Below are positions 22,962-34,071 of a stretch of 64,000 nucleotides of DNA, piece after piece; the stretch's first letter is position 1; each line of letters opens with the position of its first letter. The notes beneath the pieces are model-generated. The model saw nothing but the letters and a program-made list of their open reading frames with translations, had not been told where the DNA came from and did no database searches. A program made the position numbers and the translations under genes. The stretch is from contig JAAONU010000013.1 of the NCBI GenBank assembly GCA_012932295.1, positions 3,580,603 through 3,644,602 on the forward strand. Reading direction: 5' to 3'. Source of the stretch: Cyclina sinensis (lineage: Eukaryota > Mollusca > Bivalvia > Venerida > Veneridae).

Positions 22962-25458
22962 ATTAATTCAGAGAAAAAAACCCCAGTAAAACTGATGGAG
23001 AAAGATTCACAGACATTTTGTTGCAAAATTAGTAAAGCAAATGCAAAGTGATGCATTTTATGTCAAGTAGAAACTGTATATCTAGACTGGTGTAACTTGA
23101 TAAATGCAGTTCCAGCCAAAGACAAACAGATTTATCAACTGATTTTTATAGGACTTCATAAAAATATGATTTTATATGATTTTGTGGAACAGCAGATAAT
23201 CTGTTTCATTTTGTACATCTTAAGCTAGATTAAGATCAAGTGAAGAACTGCCAAAAGCAATGCTGGCCATAAGTATTATTCAGAGATACTTGTCATTAAA
23301 GATTTATAGAACTTTTTATCTTTTAAGCGTGTAAATAAATTTTAGTCTTTACAATCATAAAAGTCTGTGTCTGCAAGGTTTCTGTTACTTCAAAAATGTG
23401 GCCCGCCTTTTTTTTAAAACAAAATGACAGTGACATTTTTGTACTCACAAAATATGAAAGACCTGAACAAGTATCATGAAATAAACATATCAACAGTATG
23501 TTGCTGTAAGATGATCTTGACATAAAAATGTAAAAGACAAAGACACTAAGTATAACATCTTGAGAAAACTGCTTTAAATTAATTAGCAGTAATGGAAAGA
23601 AATGCACAAAATGTCAACAAATTGTGTACTGTGTTCCTTTGCGTTTTACTTCAATCAGGCCGGCAATTTCAAATTAAAGAAAACTGCTGTCTACTCAAAG
23701 AAAATGTTTTCCACATAACCTTTGCTTAATGTCATTTTCAGTCCATGATTAAACTACTCCTGTTTAACCTAAATGAAAAGGAGTTAATTATTCTACAACT
23801 TAATGCATTAATGTCATTAATATTAATTAGTCTTTACACTGAGAGTTGTTGTTGTTGTTGTACCATTTTTGGTTGTTCTTTAAATAATAAATTATTTTTT
23901 ATTTTATGGTGAAATTATGCCAACAAATTTAAGAGGTATCCAATATATCAGCTGTTCGTTATAGAATTATGACATCTCTCAAAGATAATCAGATAATAAT
24001 TAACCTTTTGACAGCAGAGAAGTCTGAAATGGCTGCAAGATAGGCAACTGGGCAAGTTTGTTCAAAATATATCAGCGTTAATGCTGCAGAAGGAGTGACA
24101 ACTTTCATACTTTGTATGAATAGTCTGTCTCTTTCCCTGTAGCAAGTACCATTAGCAGTTACATTTTCTGTATGTCTGCTAGAAAGACAAAAATGTCACT
24201 GAAAAGATACATTCATCATAAGCAATTCTTAAAATATACAAGTCAAGAAAACTATTTTGTGTAATGAATAGATAAATCTGTGTCAAGAAGTATGCGACTG
24301 TCATGAAACAAGGTAATTTGGACAACATGGATATCATCAATCCATAATAATGTAAATATATCATGTCTGCAAAGTTCCGTGGAAAAAAAGGAAACAAAGA
24401 AAATATATCTTCTTTTTACCTGATCCAGTTTCAAAGACAAGCAAACACCTCACCTTTCCTGGCTAGTAGGCTTAGACAAACACAAAGATACAAATACCAG
24501 TGAATGTTTCTTTTAGATGTTGTTTTCAGAAATTTAAAATGTTCTTAGGTATTGAATAGAAAAGGAAAAACTAGCATACCCAGAATTCATAAGTAGCAGT
24601 GTATGGAGGCTATTCTTGCCAAAAATCCAGCCATGCAAGTTTGTTAATTCTGACATTCGTTAAAATCTAAATGTATATCAGAGAGGTGCATCCAGCACTA
24701 GTAATTTGGAAACTGAATATCTCAGTTTTACACATATCATCTTTCCTTCTAACAAGTAAACTGGTAACATGCAGCAAAAGTAAATTATATTTACAACTTT
24801 TCAAAACAAATTCAGGACATGTAAAATTGTAGATGGTAAAGGGTACACAGTACTACAATCATAGTGTTTCCCCGAAGGTAACTGCGTCAGTTAATGCTTT
24901 CAGATTGACCACAGCACAGTTGAGTTTTACATTTATACATGATTAACATTTGTAGATGATTTTGCAACTTCCATACATGGCAATGTCACAAAAATAGCCT
25001 AAGATTATAAATGGGAGGAGCCATTTTTCAAAGAGCAGAAAAGTTAAGGGAGAAAACTCATATAATTGTAAAATGACAGAATGTTTTTGTTTAATTGTAA
25101 TTTTTATTCACACTTGCAGACACATTTGTTGACAAAAAAAGCCTCTGATTTTGTTTGATGAAGATAGATTAGTGCTCATCTGATATGATTTTTCCATGAT
25201 CCAGTATGTTAAATATTTCATAAGAAATAAAGTATAAATAAATACTTGCTTTAAATTCATGTACTCAGATTTCTTTAAACCACCTACCCACTGTTCACTT
25301 GTTTTATTATTGCATAAGTTTTTATATTTGTTTCACAAGTTTCAAAGCTTATGCTGGAGACAAAAATTTCAGTCTAAAATCAAATATACAGATGTTTTAA
25401 AATTTCTAGGGATGGCAAAATTAGCTCATTTCAGCGTTGGCATATTTGGATCATTTTG
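22962..25458. other. No gene supported
   Basis: A+T-rich with a short GTT microsatellite near 23848-23860. Minus-strand frames at 23323-23607 and 24179-24440 contain acceptor-like sites (for example CACGGAACTTTGCAG near 24366), but overlapping frames are equally open and nothing is recognised, so no exon is called. Confidence 0.35.
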
Positions 25459-25840
25459 CATTTGAACGTTCGAATAAATTCTATACGTAGGATAGTTTAA
25501 CTTGATAAGATCCTTGAGCATCCAATGCACAGATACCAAATTTTTGTCGGTATCTGTATTTGGTAATTTGGAACTTGATTTAAATCAGTGCTAAATAGGA
25601 CCAAAAGAAAAGGAAATTTAGACTAAGGCTTTATTTATTTGTCACATTGCATTAGAACGTTCGAATAAATTCTATACGTAGGATAGTTTAACTTGATAAG
25701 ATCTTTGTGCATCCAGTGCACAGATACCAAGTGTATTTGTCGTTATCCGTATTTGGTAATTCTGAACTCAATTTAAATCAATGCTAAGTAGGACCAAAAG
25801 AAAAGGAAATTTAGACTAAGCTTTATTTATTTGTCACATT
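25459..25840. repeat. Two-copy tandem duplication, period 191 bp
   Basis: The segment starting GAACGTTCGAATAAATTCTA (about 25464) recurs at about 25655, and the match continues through GATACCAA, GTATTTGGTAATT and GGACCAAAAGAAAAGGAAAT to AGACTAAG. The copies differ by several substitutions and short indels. Confidence 0.9.
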
Positions 25841-26331
25841 CTAATTGCATAATTCATGAGTGAATATTAAGGCAAACAAAGCGCAACAAAATAAGGCACA
25901 AGAAAATAAGTTAAATGATTAACTGGACAATACAAAAGCAATGAATATGACATTGTGAACTCCTGCATTTTTTCATTTAAGACAATTGTCATTATATTGT
26001 CTATCAAATGACGAATGTAAAGTTCTAAATCGTAACAAGGAAGGTAACTAAAGAATCATATTGCTGGAGTATCTAAATAGCTGAAATAAGAATACAAAAT
26101 GTTTTTGAGATTAGGAAATGTCAGAATAGTGATAACTACGAAGGAAACATGAAGTTTCAAATAAACTATTTTAATAAGCTTGCTAAGATATAAATCAAAA
26201 TTGCCCAAATTGGAAAATGTTGTTTTTTTACAATGGTGAAGTGGGTGGGGATTTGGCGGAGCTTATCCATATAATGCTTTCAATGAATGTTTCCGAATGT
26301 GTTCAATGGGAAGTTACCGATTTGAATCATA
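25841..26331. other. No gene seen
   Basis: A+T-rich unique sequence; nothing recognised. Confidence 0.4.
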
Positions 26332-26465
26332 CTAAGCCTGACAATGTAAAGTTGCAAATGTAATGTAAGAAAGCATTTGAAAATAGAGTCTATTCTGTTT
26401 ACGGTCACATGAACAATGAGTTACTCTGCATGTTTCAATGTTAGGATGAACACTTTGTATTGTAA
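26332..26465 (-). other. Possible terminal exon, product unknown
   Basis: On the minus strand the acceptor-like TTGCTTTGTTTTATTCAAG leads into a frame reading TIQSVHPNIETCRVTHCSCD, then KQNRLYFQMLSYITFATL and a stop. It would start in a phase needing one base from the preceding exon, which does not fit the phase-0 donor at 30573, so it is not joined to that candidate gene directly. No family recognised. Confidence 0.22.
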
Positions 26466-27675
26466 CTTGAATAAAACAAAGCAATGTTTTGTAGTTAAAC
26501 AAAATATATGTTGTTGAAATGGAGGAGAACAATGTTACCGTAATCTGCATCTCTGGAGTTTACATTAAAAGCAATGCAATTGCATTATGTCAGAAAACAA
26601 ATTGTATGGCTGGATTTTTGGCAACAAATAATCTTCATAGCAGTGTATCATGTAGTTACATGATAATGTTAGTGGCAACAAAACATCAGATTTTTTAAAA
26701 AAGAGACATAAAAATCTTGTTCCCAGAACCATTTTTTCATTATTGTTTTTTTTTAAATACCAAAAAAAAAAAACTGAATTTCAAGAGGATGAAATTAAAT
26801 CTCTTTTCTTAGATGCATTAATGATGTCAGGAATTGTATCATAAATATATGCCAGAAATTTAAAATCCTTTAAAAATGTTCTCTGATTATTATTATAAAG
26901 AAATAAAGTTTCATTTAAAGATCAACCTTAATTAATTGGATGTTGCATTTGAAAAGATAAATAACAAATAGCCAGCCAGTATTGTAAACTATAAAAATTG
27001 CTTCCTGTATTATCTGTTTGAATGCCATTTCAGGTTTTTGACCTCTCTCCAGTTTGCCTTGTATCATTTACCTGAATCAGTCATTAGTTGTTGTTATGAA
27101 ATATCTATCATGACATCAAGGTTCTTACATTTCAATCAATTGTTTTCAGGATTTCTGTCTGTGAAGGCTGATAGATTTACCATACCTGAATGATAAAAAC
27201 ATTTAAAAAATTGTCAGCATGCACCAAGCCAGCAGGCATGGATCATGATCTGTGTGATGTATTTGTGTTCTCTTGTATTTCCACATTCTGATTTGCTATT
27301 TATGCTTCTTGTGAAGCTTGGTTAGGAATTAAGTCTTAACACATTTTTCAGTTATAACTTCTTTGTTTCCTTACAACACAGTGATGGTAAACAATTAATT
27401 TCAGTTGTAACCTGAGAGAACAAGGCCTTTATAATATTCACACATTATCTGTATCACATCTAACAGTGACAGCTTTTGCTGTAACAAATAAACTAAGCAA
27501 GCAATACCTTTGGGCAAGTTTCCTTAACTGAGACATTCTCAAAATTGTGCGGCTCCCTTCATGTCATTTGCATACAAGCTTATTTTCTTAATTGATCTGC
27601 AAAAAATGTCATCTGGTTTTCTCTGTAACATTTTTATTGTAAACTAAACTGACAATGATAAGCAAGAAACTAAAT
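26466..27675. other. No gene seen
   Basis: A+T-rich unique sequence with poly-A and poly-T runs (26741-26773); nothing recognised. Confidence 0.4.
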
Positions 27676-27729
27676 TCACAAAATATAATGGGAAAGAACA
27701 TTTCCTGAAGACTGGCCATATATATAAGC
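27676..27729 (-). other. Possible last exon of the minus-strand candidate gene
   Basis: A strong acceptor (GTGCAATTTGTTTTTAG) on the minus strand is followed in phase 0 by AYIYGQSSGNVLSHYIL and a stop. Phase 0 matches the donor of the exon at 30573-30731. A second frame from the same acceptor is open for longer. The join would span two MITEs (27786-28933 and 29556-30424). This is weak evidence. Confidence 0.18.
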
Positions 27730-27785
27730 CTAAAAACAAATTGCACATCACTTTTGAAAAAGCCTAATGTAAGCTGTCCTAGGCA

Positions 27786-28933
27786 CATACCTGCCATAAT
27801 TTTTCTGGCCATTTCCGGGATTTTGATATAGAATTTCCGGGATTTGAGCCAATTTCCGGGACATACAACTATTCATATACTTTCAATGCCCTACCGTTGG
27901 CAGTACACAAAATTGGACGGGATTCCGTTTTTGGCGGGAAAAGCTGTGCACGTCTTTCAAATACGTGTGCATCAGTACCATCAGTTTCATACCTTTTAGT
28001 TTAGTTGCAAGAGCATAGTAATTGTCAGGCTTGCAGAAATGTTCAAGCTCAATCGGTCCGACCACCCGACAATTACTCCCCCACCCCTCTCAACCACTTC
28101 AGAAAAAAAAAACGTTCGCTCGTATTGACGAGTGGAGAAGGTAGGAGGACGAGTATAATTTTCTGATCAATCATCCTGCAGAACGAGTGCAAAAACCGCT
28201 AGAAATATACCGATGGATGTGTATATCATAATGTCACAGTTTACGGACAGTAAATTCTGCATGTAATACGCTGTCAAAACGAAACCGGAAGCGCGAGTAA
28301 GGGGGAGCACTGCGCCTTTTTTAATTCAGTAAACCGCACAGTACCGTTGATCTCCTAGGTCTCCAGGACTGGTGGTGGTGATGCAGGACGAGTAGAAATT
28401 TTTTTTCACAATTACTAATTGTGTAAAAAAAAAAAATAACTGTGTACCATTAATTAATTAACATCATAAACTCGAATTCAAGTTGAATCACGGGTGTTTG
28501 ATGACAGCGTCTATGCTTCGTATTACAAGTATCAACGCGATTTGGTCGAACATTACAATATTCACCACGATTTTTATGCGCGTTTGCATTAAATTTAATT
28601 TTAAGTAGCATCTCTATTAACACCAATTACCGCGGCGACAGTCTTTGAAAGGGGCAGATATCTTACAAATTAATTAATGCACCGCAAGTCGATAGCCGAT
28701 AGCGGTCATTTGTTAATTGGTTATCGATGACACGCAGTGTATTCACCGAATTGGAACATATTATCATAACGAATAATTAAAGAATTAGTGGCCTGTAAAA
28801 AATTTGACTGGCCTGATCAAAGGTATGCGCGTTTTTCATGTTTTCCTGGACATCGGGTGTCTTTCCGGGACTCCGGGACGGGCCCTCGATTTTCGGGACA
28901 ATCCCGGACGATCCGGGACGTATGGCAGGTATG
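27786..28933. mobile_element. TIR element with 8-bp target duplication (hAT-like)
   Basis: Perfect 13-bp inverted termini CATACCTGCCATA (27786-27798) and TATGGCAGGTATG (28921-28933) are flanked by CCTAGGCA and CCTAGGTA, an 8-bp duplication with one difference. Subterminal regions repeat TTTCCGGGA and CCGGGAC words on both sides (27813-27861 and 28850-28920). The middle (27890-28420) has more CpG than its surroundings. An 8-bp duplication fits hAT (or P) elements. The 60- and 61-codon minus-strand frames inside show no recognised transposase motif, so it appears non-autonomous. Confidence 0.82.
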
Positions 28934-28941
28934 CCTAGGTA

Positions 28942-29553
28942 CATTTTTGGGTCATATTTCAAATGGGTTAAAATGCCTGTTTACTGACTCTAAATAATAC
29001 ATGTACACTATATACCACTGGCAATATGTAAATCTCTTACATTTAAAGAGAAAAAAAAATCAACTTTTTTTTGATAAAATTACATAATTTCTTGAGTAAG
29101 TTACTACTTGTTACAAATTATCAAGAGGGCAAATATTGCAAACCACTAATAAATTGTCCAGTGCATGCTGTTGTATGTAATACAATTATAGAAAAAAAGT
29201 TTTACTATAGTGTGATGTTAGGCTATTAAAATGACAACAACAACTACATGACTGTGACAGACTGGCCTTGAAGGAACAAAATAAGAACTATATCTCAATC
29301 ACAAGCCACTTGTGTGATTTTTTTTGTTAATCTTAATGACCCGTTACTTATTAAGTTTTGCCTCATTAACTATAGACAGTGTAGCAAAATTGGAGAAAAA
29401 CAAATATTGATAGGTTAATAATTTTCAATCATAACAAATTCCTAAAGCACAAAAGCTTATGAGAATCTTTGTGTTATAGATTGATTTGACTCTATAAAAA
29501 AGAAACGACTGCTCTGAAACCTGGTAATTAGGTTTATAAAGATGTGCTTTAAA
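28942..29553. other. No gene seen
   Basis: A+T-rich unique sequence between two DNA elements; nothing recognised. Confidence 0.4.
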
Positions 29554-29555
29554 TA

Positions 29556-30424
29556 CAGTGGAACTTCCGAAAACCGGACCTTCTAAAAACCGGAAACTTC
29601 TGAAAACTGAACGATTTTCTCAGTCCCAAAATTTCTCTTTCTGTTTTCTATGTAAATCATACTTCTGAAATCCGGAACTTCCAAATTCTGAATTCCGAAC
29701 GATTTTTCCGTAAGATTTAGTTTAAATCAATGCAATTTGACTTCCAAATACCGGAAAAGTAAAAAAGTGCAAAAGACAGACCTTAGGTCGCAAACCTTGT
29801 GGCAAAGATTTCACGTCTCTATCTATTGTTTACAGATTAGCGGTGATCGTTTATTTTGACATGCGTTAGAATAACAAGTTGTCAATTTGAAATTGACATG
29901 CAGCCGAATATATCGATAATTAGATAGCGGTAAATAATAAAAGCGATGGTTAGTGGATTCATAACAGGTGTTTGCCTCAAGCAACTTTAAGGATTAAATT
30001 GTTATTAGGGTGTCTTAAAAAGCATAATTAATTAGCCAATATCGGCCAATGTGTTGGTTATTCTATTTTTTTTTTTCAAACTGTTTTAAAGGTATGCAAA
30101 ATGTAGCTTTATTCTGACATATAGAAACGTATTTGCACATAATATAGTATACATGTATATGTATTTGAAAACATTTGACTTTTTTTTTTCTAATAAAATA
30201 TACATGTAAAGAATGTTTTCATTAATTTTAATTCTTCATTATGTTTCCCATGTTACAAACGCTGTTACGCTAATCAATACTGACTGCATTCACTATCATA
30301 AAGAACCACTGGTGTTTGGCATCTGTAGTTGTCCAGATCATTTGTACTTCTGAATTCCGGAAACTTCCAAAATCCGAACTTTTTGGCCGGTCCCATGGGT
30401 GTTTGGTTTTCAGAAGTTCCTCTG
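29556..30424. mobile_element. pogo/Tigger-like MITE, TA target
   Basis: The left end CAGTGGAACTTCCGAAAACC and the right end, reverse-complemented, CAGAGGAACTTCTGAAAACC match except at two bases. TA flanks both sides (29554-29555 and 30425-30426). Versions of the terminal motif (TTCCRAAANCCGGAAC-like) are repeated several times inside both ends (29580-29770 and 30346-30385). CAGTGGAAC ends with TA duplication are characteristic of the pogo/Tigger branch of Tc1/mariner. No transposase frame is present in its 869 bp. Confidence 0.85.
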
Positions 30425-30572
30425 TATTTATATGTTTTTATAAAGTACAAACAAATTAGCTTATTAAATTAAAAACAAAAACACTGTAAACAACTAGCGT
30501 CTGATCAGTTTTAAAGAAGAAAGATGAGAAAGTCTGAGTGACCACAGTTAAAATATTGAAGACCATAAACAC

Positions 30573-30731
30573 CTTAGATCTACAAAGGAATCCATTTTCA
30601 ACAGTGGCTTGTGTTTTATCTTCACAGACAGCAAATAAACAGAACTTCTTGTAGTCTAATAATGTGTCCAAACAAAATGAAAACCACCTCCAAAATAACA
30701 TGGCCTTGTTGATGTCAGGTGGGAAACAGTA
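30573..30731 (-). CDS. Candidate internal exon (second of a pair), product unknown
   Basis: The 159-base segment is open in phase 0 and encodes 53 residues beginning YCFPPDINKAMLFWRWFSFC, with TLLDYKKFCLFAVCEDKTQ in the middle, ending NGFLCRSK. It is preceded by GTGCAG (a poor pyrimidine tract upstream) and followed by AAG and GTGTTTATGG as donor. Its starting phase fits the donor of the upstream exon 30828-30966 across a 96-base intron. The residue mix, with Trp, Cys, Pro and charged residues, is unlike the Ile/Lys/Asn/Phe-rich chance frames nearby. I do not recognise the family. The next exon could be 27676-27729, which is speculative. It could still be chance, since the acceptor is weak. 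Confidence 0.35.
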
Positions 30732-30827
30732 CTGCACTTTTAATTCAAAATGCTTATATATATTACAAGAAAATCTAAATGAATGAATATCGTGACATTT
30801 TCATTGATGCTGTAGCATATTTTGTAC

Positions 30828-30966
30828 CTTTCGATACTTGAAATTGATGTCATTTTTAAAATAAACATCCATCCTGCAAACAAACTTGACAGGATTTTGC
30901 ATCGTTCTCTTAGAACTTAACGTATCAGACAGCCTTATCAATGAAGGCTCACTGCTATCTTGTAAA
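30828..30966 (-). CDS. Candidate internal exon (first of a pair), product unknown
   Basis: The 139-base segment starts after TCATGATTACAG, contributes one base to a split codon, and then encodes 46 residues beginning LQDSSEPSLIRLSDTLSSKR, continuing PVKFVCRMDVYFKNDINF and ending KYRK at an AAG/GTACAAAAT donor. Both its own frame and the phase into 30573-30731 agree. A Ser-rich acidic-basic stretch is followed by a hydrophobic/aromatic one. It needs an upstream exon ending with two bases of a codon; the candidate at 36917-36957 ends in that phase. The family is not recognised. Splice sites are acceptable, not strong. Confidence 0.35.
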
Positions 30967-31899
30967 CTGTAATCATGAAATATGATCATGAATTGCACCA
31001 TCAGATACTATGAACTTGTTGTATTTTTAGATTAAGATATCAACTTATCTGCTAATTGCACTTACAAGTTCAAGAATAAATATCAGCCAGAAATTGGTTT
31101 ACACTATGAGAAATTTTAATGTCTGAGACAAAATGTAAATTATAATGTATTCTTTCATATAAATTCAAGACACAATCTTTATTATAGGCACATTTCTTTG
31201 TTTTCTTTTTTTCCCAGTAAAACTACTCGGATTTTCAATCTCATATTAGGATTAAGGTTTATTAATGAATTACCTAAAACACAAATGTCTGTGGTAAATT
31301 ATACAAAATTCTTAAATCTTCAGTATAAACATGATGAGGAAAAACATTTTCTGTGCATGCCATATTTAATCTAAATGTGCATTCTACATAAAATGTAATT
31401 GATGTTAGGTGTTAAATTTATTATGAACATTGAAACATAAAATGTTAAATTGCTTTGTCTACTTTTACTAATTACTGAAAATATATTCATTGAATTTTGG
31501 TAATTATTTCTGGCCTTACACTAAAAGTGTTACTGTACACAAAACACTTAAATCTTATCTACCACTTCAGGTTATGAGTTACGTGACACATATCAGAATT
31601 TTAAAGAAAATACCGGTATTAGGTATGCAATTTTGACACTTCAGATGACGTCTTACCAATTCCTAACAGCAAAAAAAGCAAGAGGTTTCCCAGAAGTAAT
31701 GAACAATTCATAATATTTCCATAAAAAAACAAGATTTATGTAGGAAATCATACTAAACATATTTTTGATTGAGAAAATTTAATATTCTTAATAGTTTTGT
31801 GAAAGTACTGTACAATGAGCATTCAGCAAGCATCATATTTTATTGGGTAAAAATTGGAAGAAAAAAGCAACTTTAAGTTAGAAGAAAATAATTGCCAAA
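30967..31899. other. No gene seen
   Basis: A+T-rich. A strong donor (minus-strand GTAAGTGC near 31061) and acceptor (minus-strand TTTTGTCTCAG near 31123) flank a segment with stops in all three frames, so no coding exon is called. Confidence 0.35.
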
Positions 31900-32023
31900 G
31901 TAAAAAGAGAGGATTGTCTTCTAATTCTACATAACCCACAGTAAAAAGAGAGGATTGTCTTCTAATTCTACATAACCCACCGTAATAAGAGAGGATTGTC
32001 TTCTAATTCTACATAACCCACAG
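31900..32023. repeat. Three tandem copies of a 41-bp unit
   Basis: The unit GTAAAAAGAGAGGATTGTCT then TCTAATTCTACATAACCCACA starts at 31900, 31941 and 31982. The third copy has TAATAAG instead of TAAAAAG. Near identity indicates recent duplication. Confidence 0.93.
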
Positions 32024-33570
32024 ACAATAACTACAAATATCATCAAATCAAGAAAACAGTATAGTCTACTTTGAGGTTATTCTATCGTCTGGCCAGTAAC
32101 CGATTCTACAAGGAAAAAACTGGCTCTGGAACAAATAAATTATACTGACATTGACTGTAATATTCAAAACAATGTGTATCTATAAAAAACAATCTTGAAA
32201 ACTTCGAGTGCATCCATGGCCATTAATTATTTTATCAAACACCAATTGAAAGTGACAATTTGATTTTAGAGCATGAATACTCTGAAGTTAATGCCTTTTA
32301 AAGCTAATATCTGCAAGATAAGTTATCAAATGAATTTGAACTGTTATACTTTAAAACAAAAATTCTGACATAACAGCATGCGCAGCTACATTTACATTGA
32401 TAGTACAAAATAGTTATTTCTTTCACTTATTCATCAATATTAGAATCGTTTCCAGTAGTGCATATAAGAAACTGAGAAATGGCTCTAAAACAGAGTTCTA
32501 AAAAATGTACCTAGACAGCCAACTACACACACAAATATATATAATATACATGCACAAACATTGTTTGACTGTTGATCAAATATACTATTAAACACTGAAC
32601 ATGATAAGCAATATCATTTTAATATGTTTGTAGATAAGCAGTATTCAGATTTTGCAACACATAATCAAATATCGATATTTTTTATTCAACACTGATATAC
32701 AGCTGCTCTTCAGCTGTCTCCAACTGTCACCTAGAACATATACATGTTTAATGTAACTGCATGCTTTTATCATTTTAGCACTTACACTAATCTCTTAATG
32801 ATACACTAGTTACTCGTGTATATCTTGATTATCTTTGAGAAAGAGAAAGTGAAAAAATGAACAGGTCTGGTGAGTTATGAAGGCATTTAAATACAATTAT
32901 TGCCTTGAGGTAAGCATTTTAAGGATCAAATTACTCTCTCAGAACCAAGCAATTTTGCATTTTAAGATAAGTGAGAACTGCTCATTGTTTGCTGCTTTGT
33001 AGATAAGACATATAAATGTAAAAGTATAAACAATTCAGTGACATTTCATTTGTCAACAGTCAACCATGTGAAAGAAATCCCAGACATTATACTTACAGAC
33101 TATTTTACAAGCTGTCTGAGAGATATACATGGTTCAGTACTCAGTCATGTAGATTTCCATAAAAGATTAACCACCCTCTTGTGAACAATATACTTACGCT
33201 CTGAAACTAAACCGAGAATGAAAAAAAGTCCAAACTATTCATGGAATCTTTAAGATTTTTCGTTTGATTTCTGCATCAAAATTTCTGAGAGGAAGCCTAA
33301 AATCTTAACAATAGTTGATGCAACAGACCAGAAAACAGCTATAGAACTAACAAGCTTTTTTTTGCTCTTTATACAAGAACTGAATCTGGTCGGAAGAACA
33401 AATGAAGAACTCAGTTTTTCTCCTACAAGTCTGCAGAATCTGAGAATATTATGGGATAGATTTTCATCATGTCTGTCATGTCAAATTTTGATGAAGTTCA
33501 TTATATCTGGTATCATAGTTAAACATTTAACTATTGTATGTTATAATATGAAAAAAGACTTGAAAACTTG
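32024..33570. other. No gene seen
   Basis: A+T-rich unique sequence. Donor-like GTAAGTAT words occur on the minus strand (33090, 33196) but without open exons attached. Confidence 0.35.
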
Positions 33571-33572
33571 AC

Positions 33573-33862
33573 CAGCCCAGCTAGCTCAATCGGTAGAGCA
33601 TCACAGTGTCAATCTTGACAATCCCAGTTCAATTCCCATCAGGGCCAGCAAAATTTCTCTGTGATAATTGATTGATCTATAGGTCATTTTGTCCCTCACC
33701 TCTGAAGCAAGTGAGGAAGTGGTCTGTCACTTGTGGAGAAATTGGTTAGTAAACTGGTTGGATACCCAGGAACACTGGTTAGGTGAACTGACTGTTAAAC
33801 TATTAAATTAGCTGTTAAACTGGCGTTAAACCCCAATAAAACGAAACTAAAACCAAATGAAA
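33573..33862 (+). mobile_element. tRNA-derived SINE
   Basis: The head is tRNA-like: TAGCTCAATCGGTAGAGCA (33582-33600) is an A box and AGTTCAATTCCCATC (33627-33641) a B box. The anticodon stem no longer pairs, so it is not a working tRNA. A ~200-bp unrelated body follows, ending GGCGTTAAACCCCAATAAAA and an A-rich tail. The GGCGTTAAACCC 3' end is shared by many molluscan SINEs. An imperfect flanking duplication is visible (AAAACTTGAC before, AAAACTTAGAC after). Transcription would be by RNA polymerase III; movement depends on a LINE elsewhere. Confidence 0.88.
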
Positions 33863-33957
33863 AAAAAACTTAGACTTTATCTGTATTTTTGGATAAAAAG
33901 AATTTTAAGCAATGTCAGCCTGTAAATGACAAAAATCTTACCAAAGAAAAGGGTCCA

Positions 33958-34071
33958 TTAATCATTGCAGTCGTGTTTCAAGGCAAACTGATTGGGAGCT
34001 TTCTGTTCATGTAATCTGATAGCAATGTTTCTGTCAGTAAGATTGCAGTCACGTAACAGTGTAATTTTCTT
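33958..34071 (-). other. Possible terminal coding segment, product unknown
   Basis: The minus strand is open for 37 codons before a stop, reading KKITLLRDCNLTDRNIAIRL, then HEQKAPNQFALKHDCND. The residue mix is strongly protein-like for this base composition. There is no good acceptor directly upstream: an in-frame TAA follows the ATAACAG at about 34081. It may be a degraded exon or pseudogene fragment. No family recognised. Confidence 0.25.

Noticed and set aside
24179..24440. Minus-strand exon with overlapping hydrophobic and acidic readings
   Set aside because: Competing frames and a weak acceptor; typical of A+T-rich chance frames.
20915..30935. Shared 15-base word TATCAGACAGCCTTA at about 20172 and 30922, suggesting related exons
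   Set aside because: A match of this length is expected by chance among all pairs of positions in 64 kb, and the translated contexts do not otherwise align.
33582..33650. Functional tRNA gene
   Set aside because: A and B boxes are present, but the anticodon stem does not pair and a SINE body with a GGCGTTAAACCCC tail follows.
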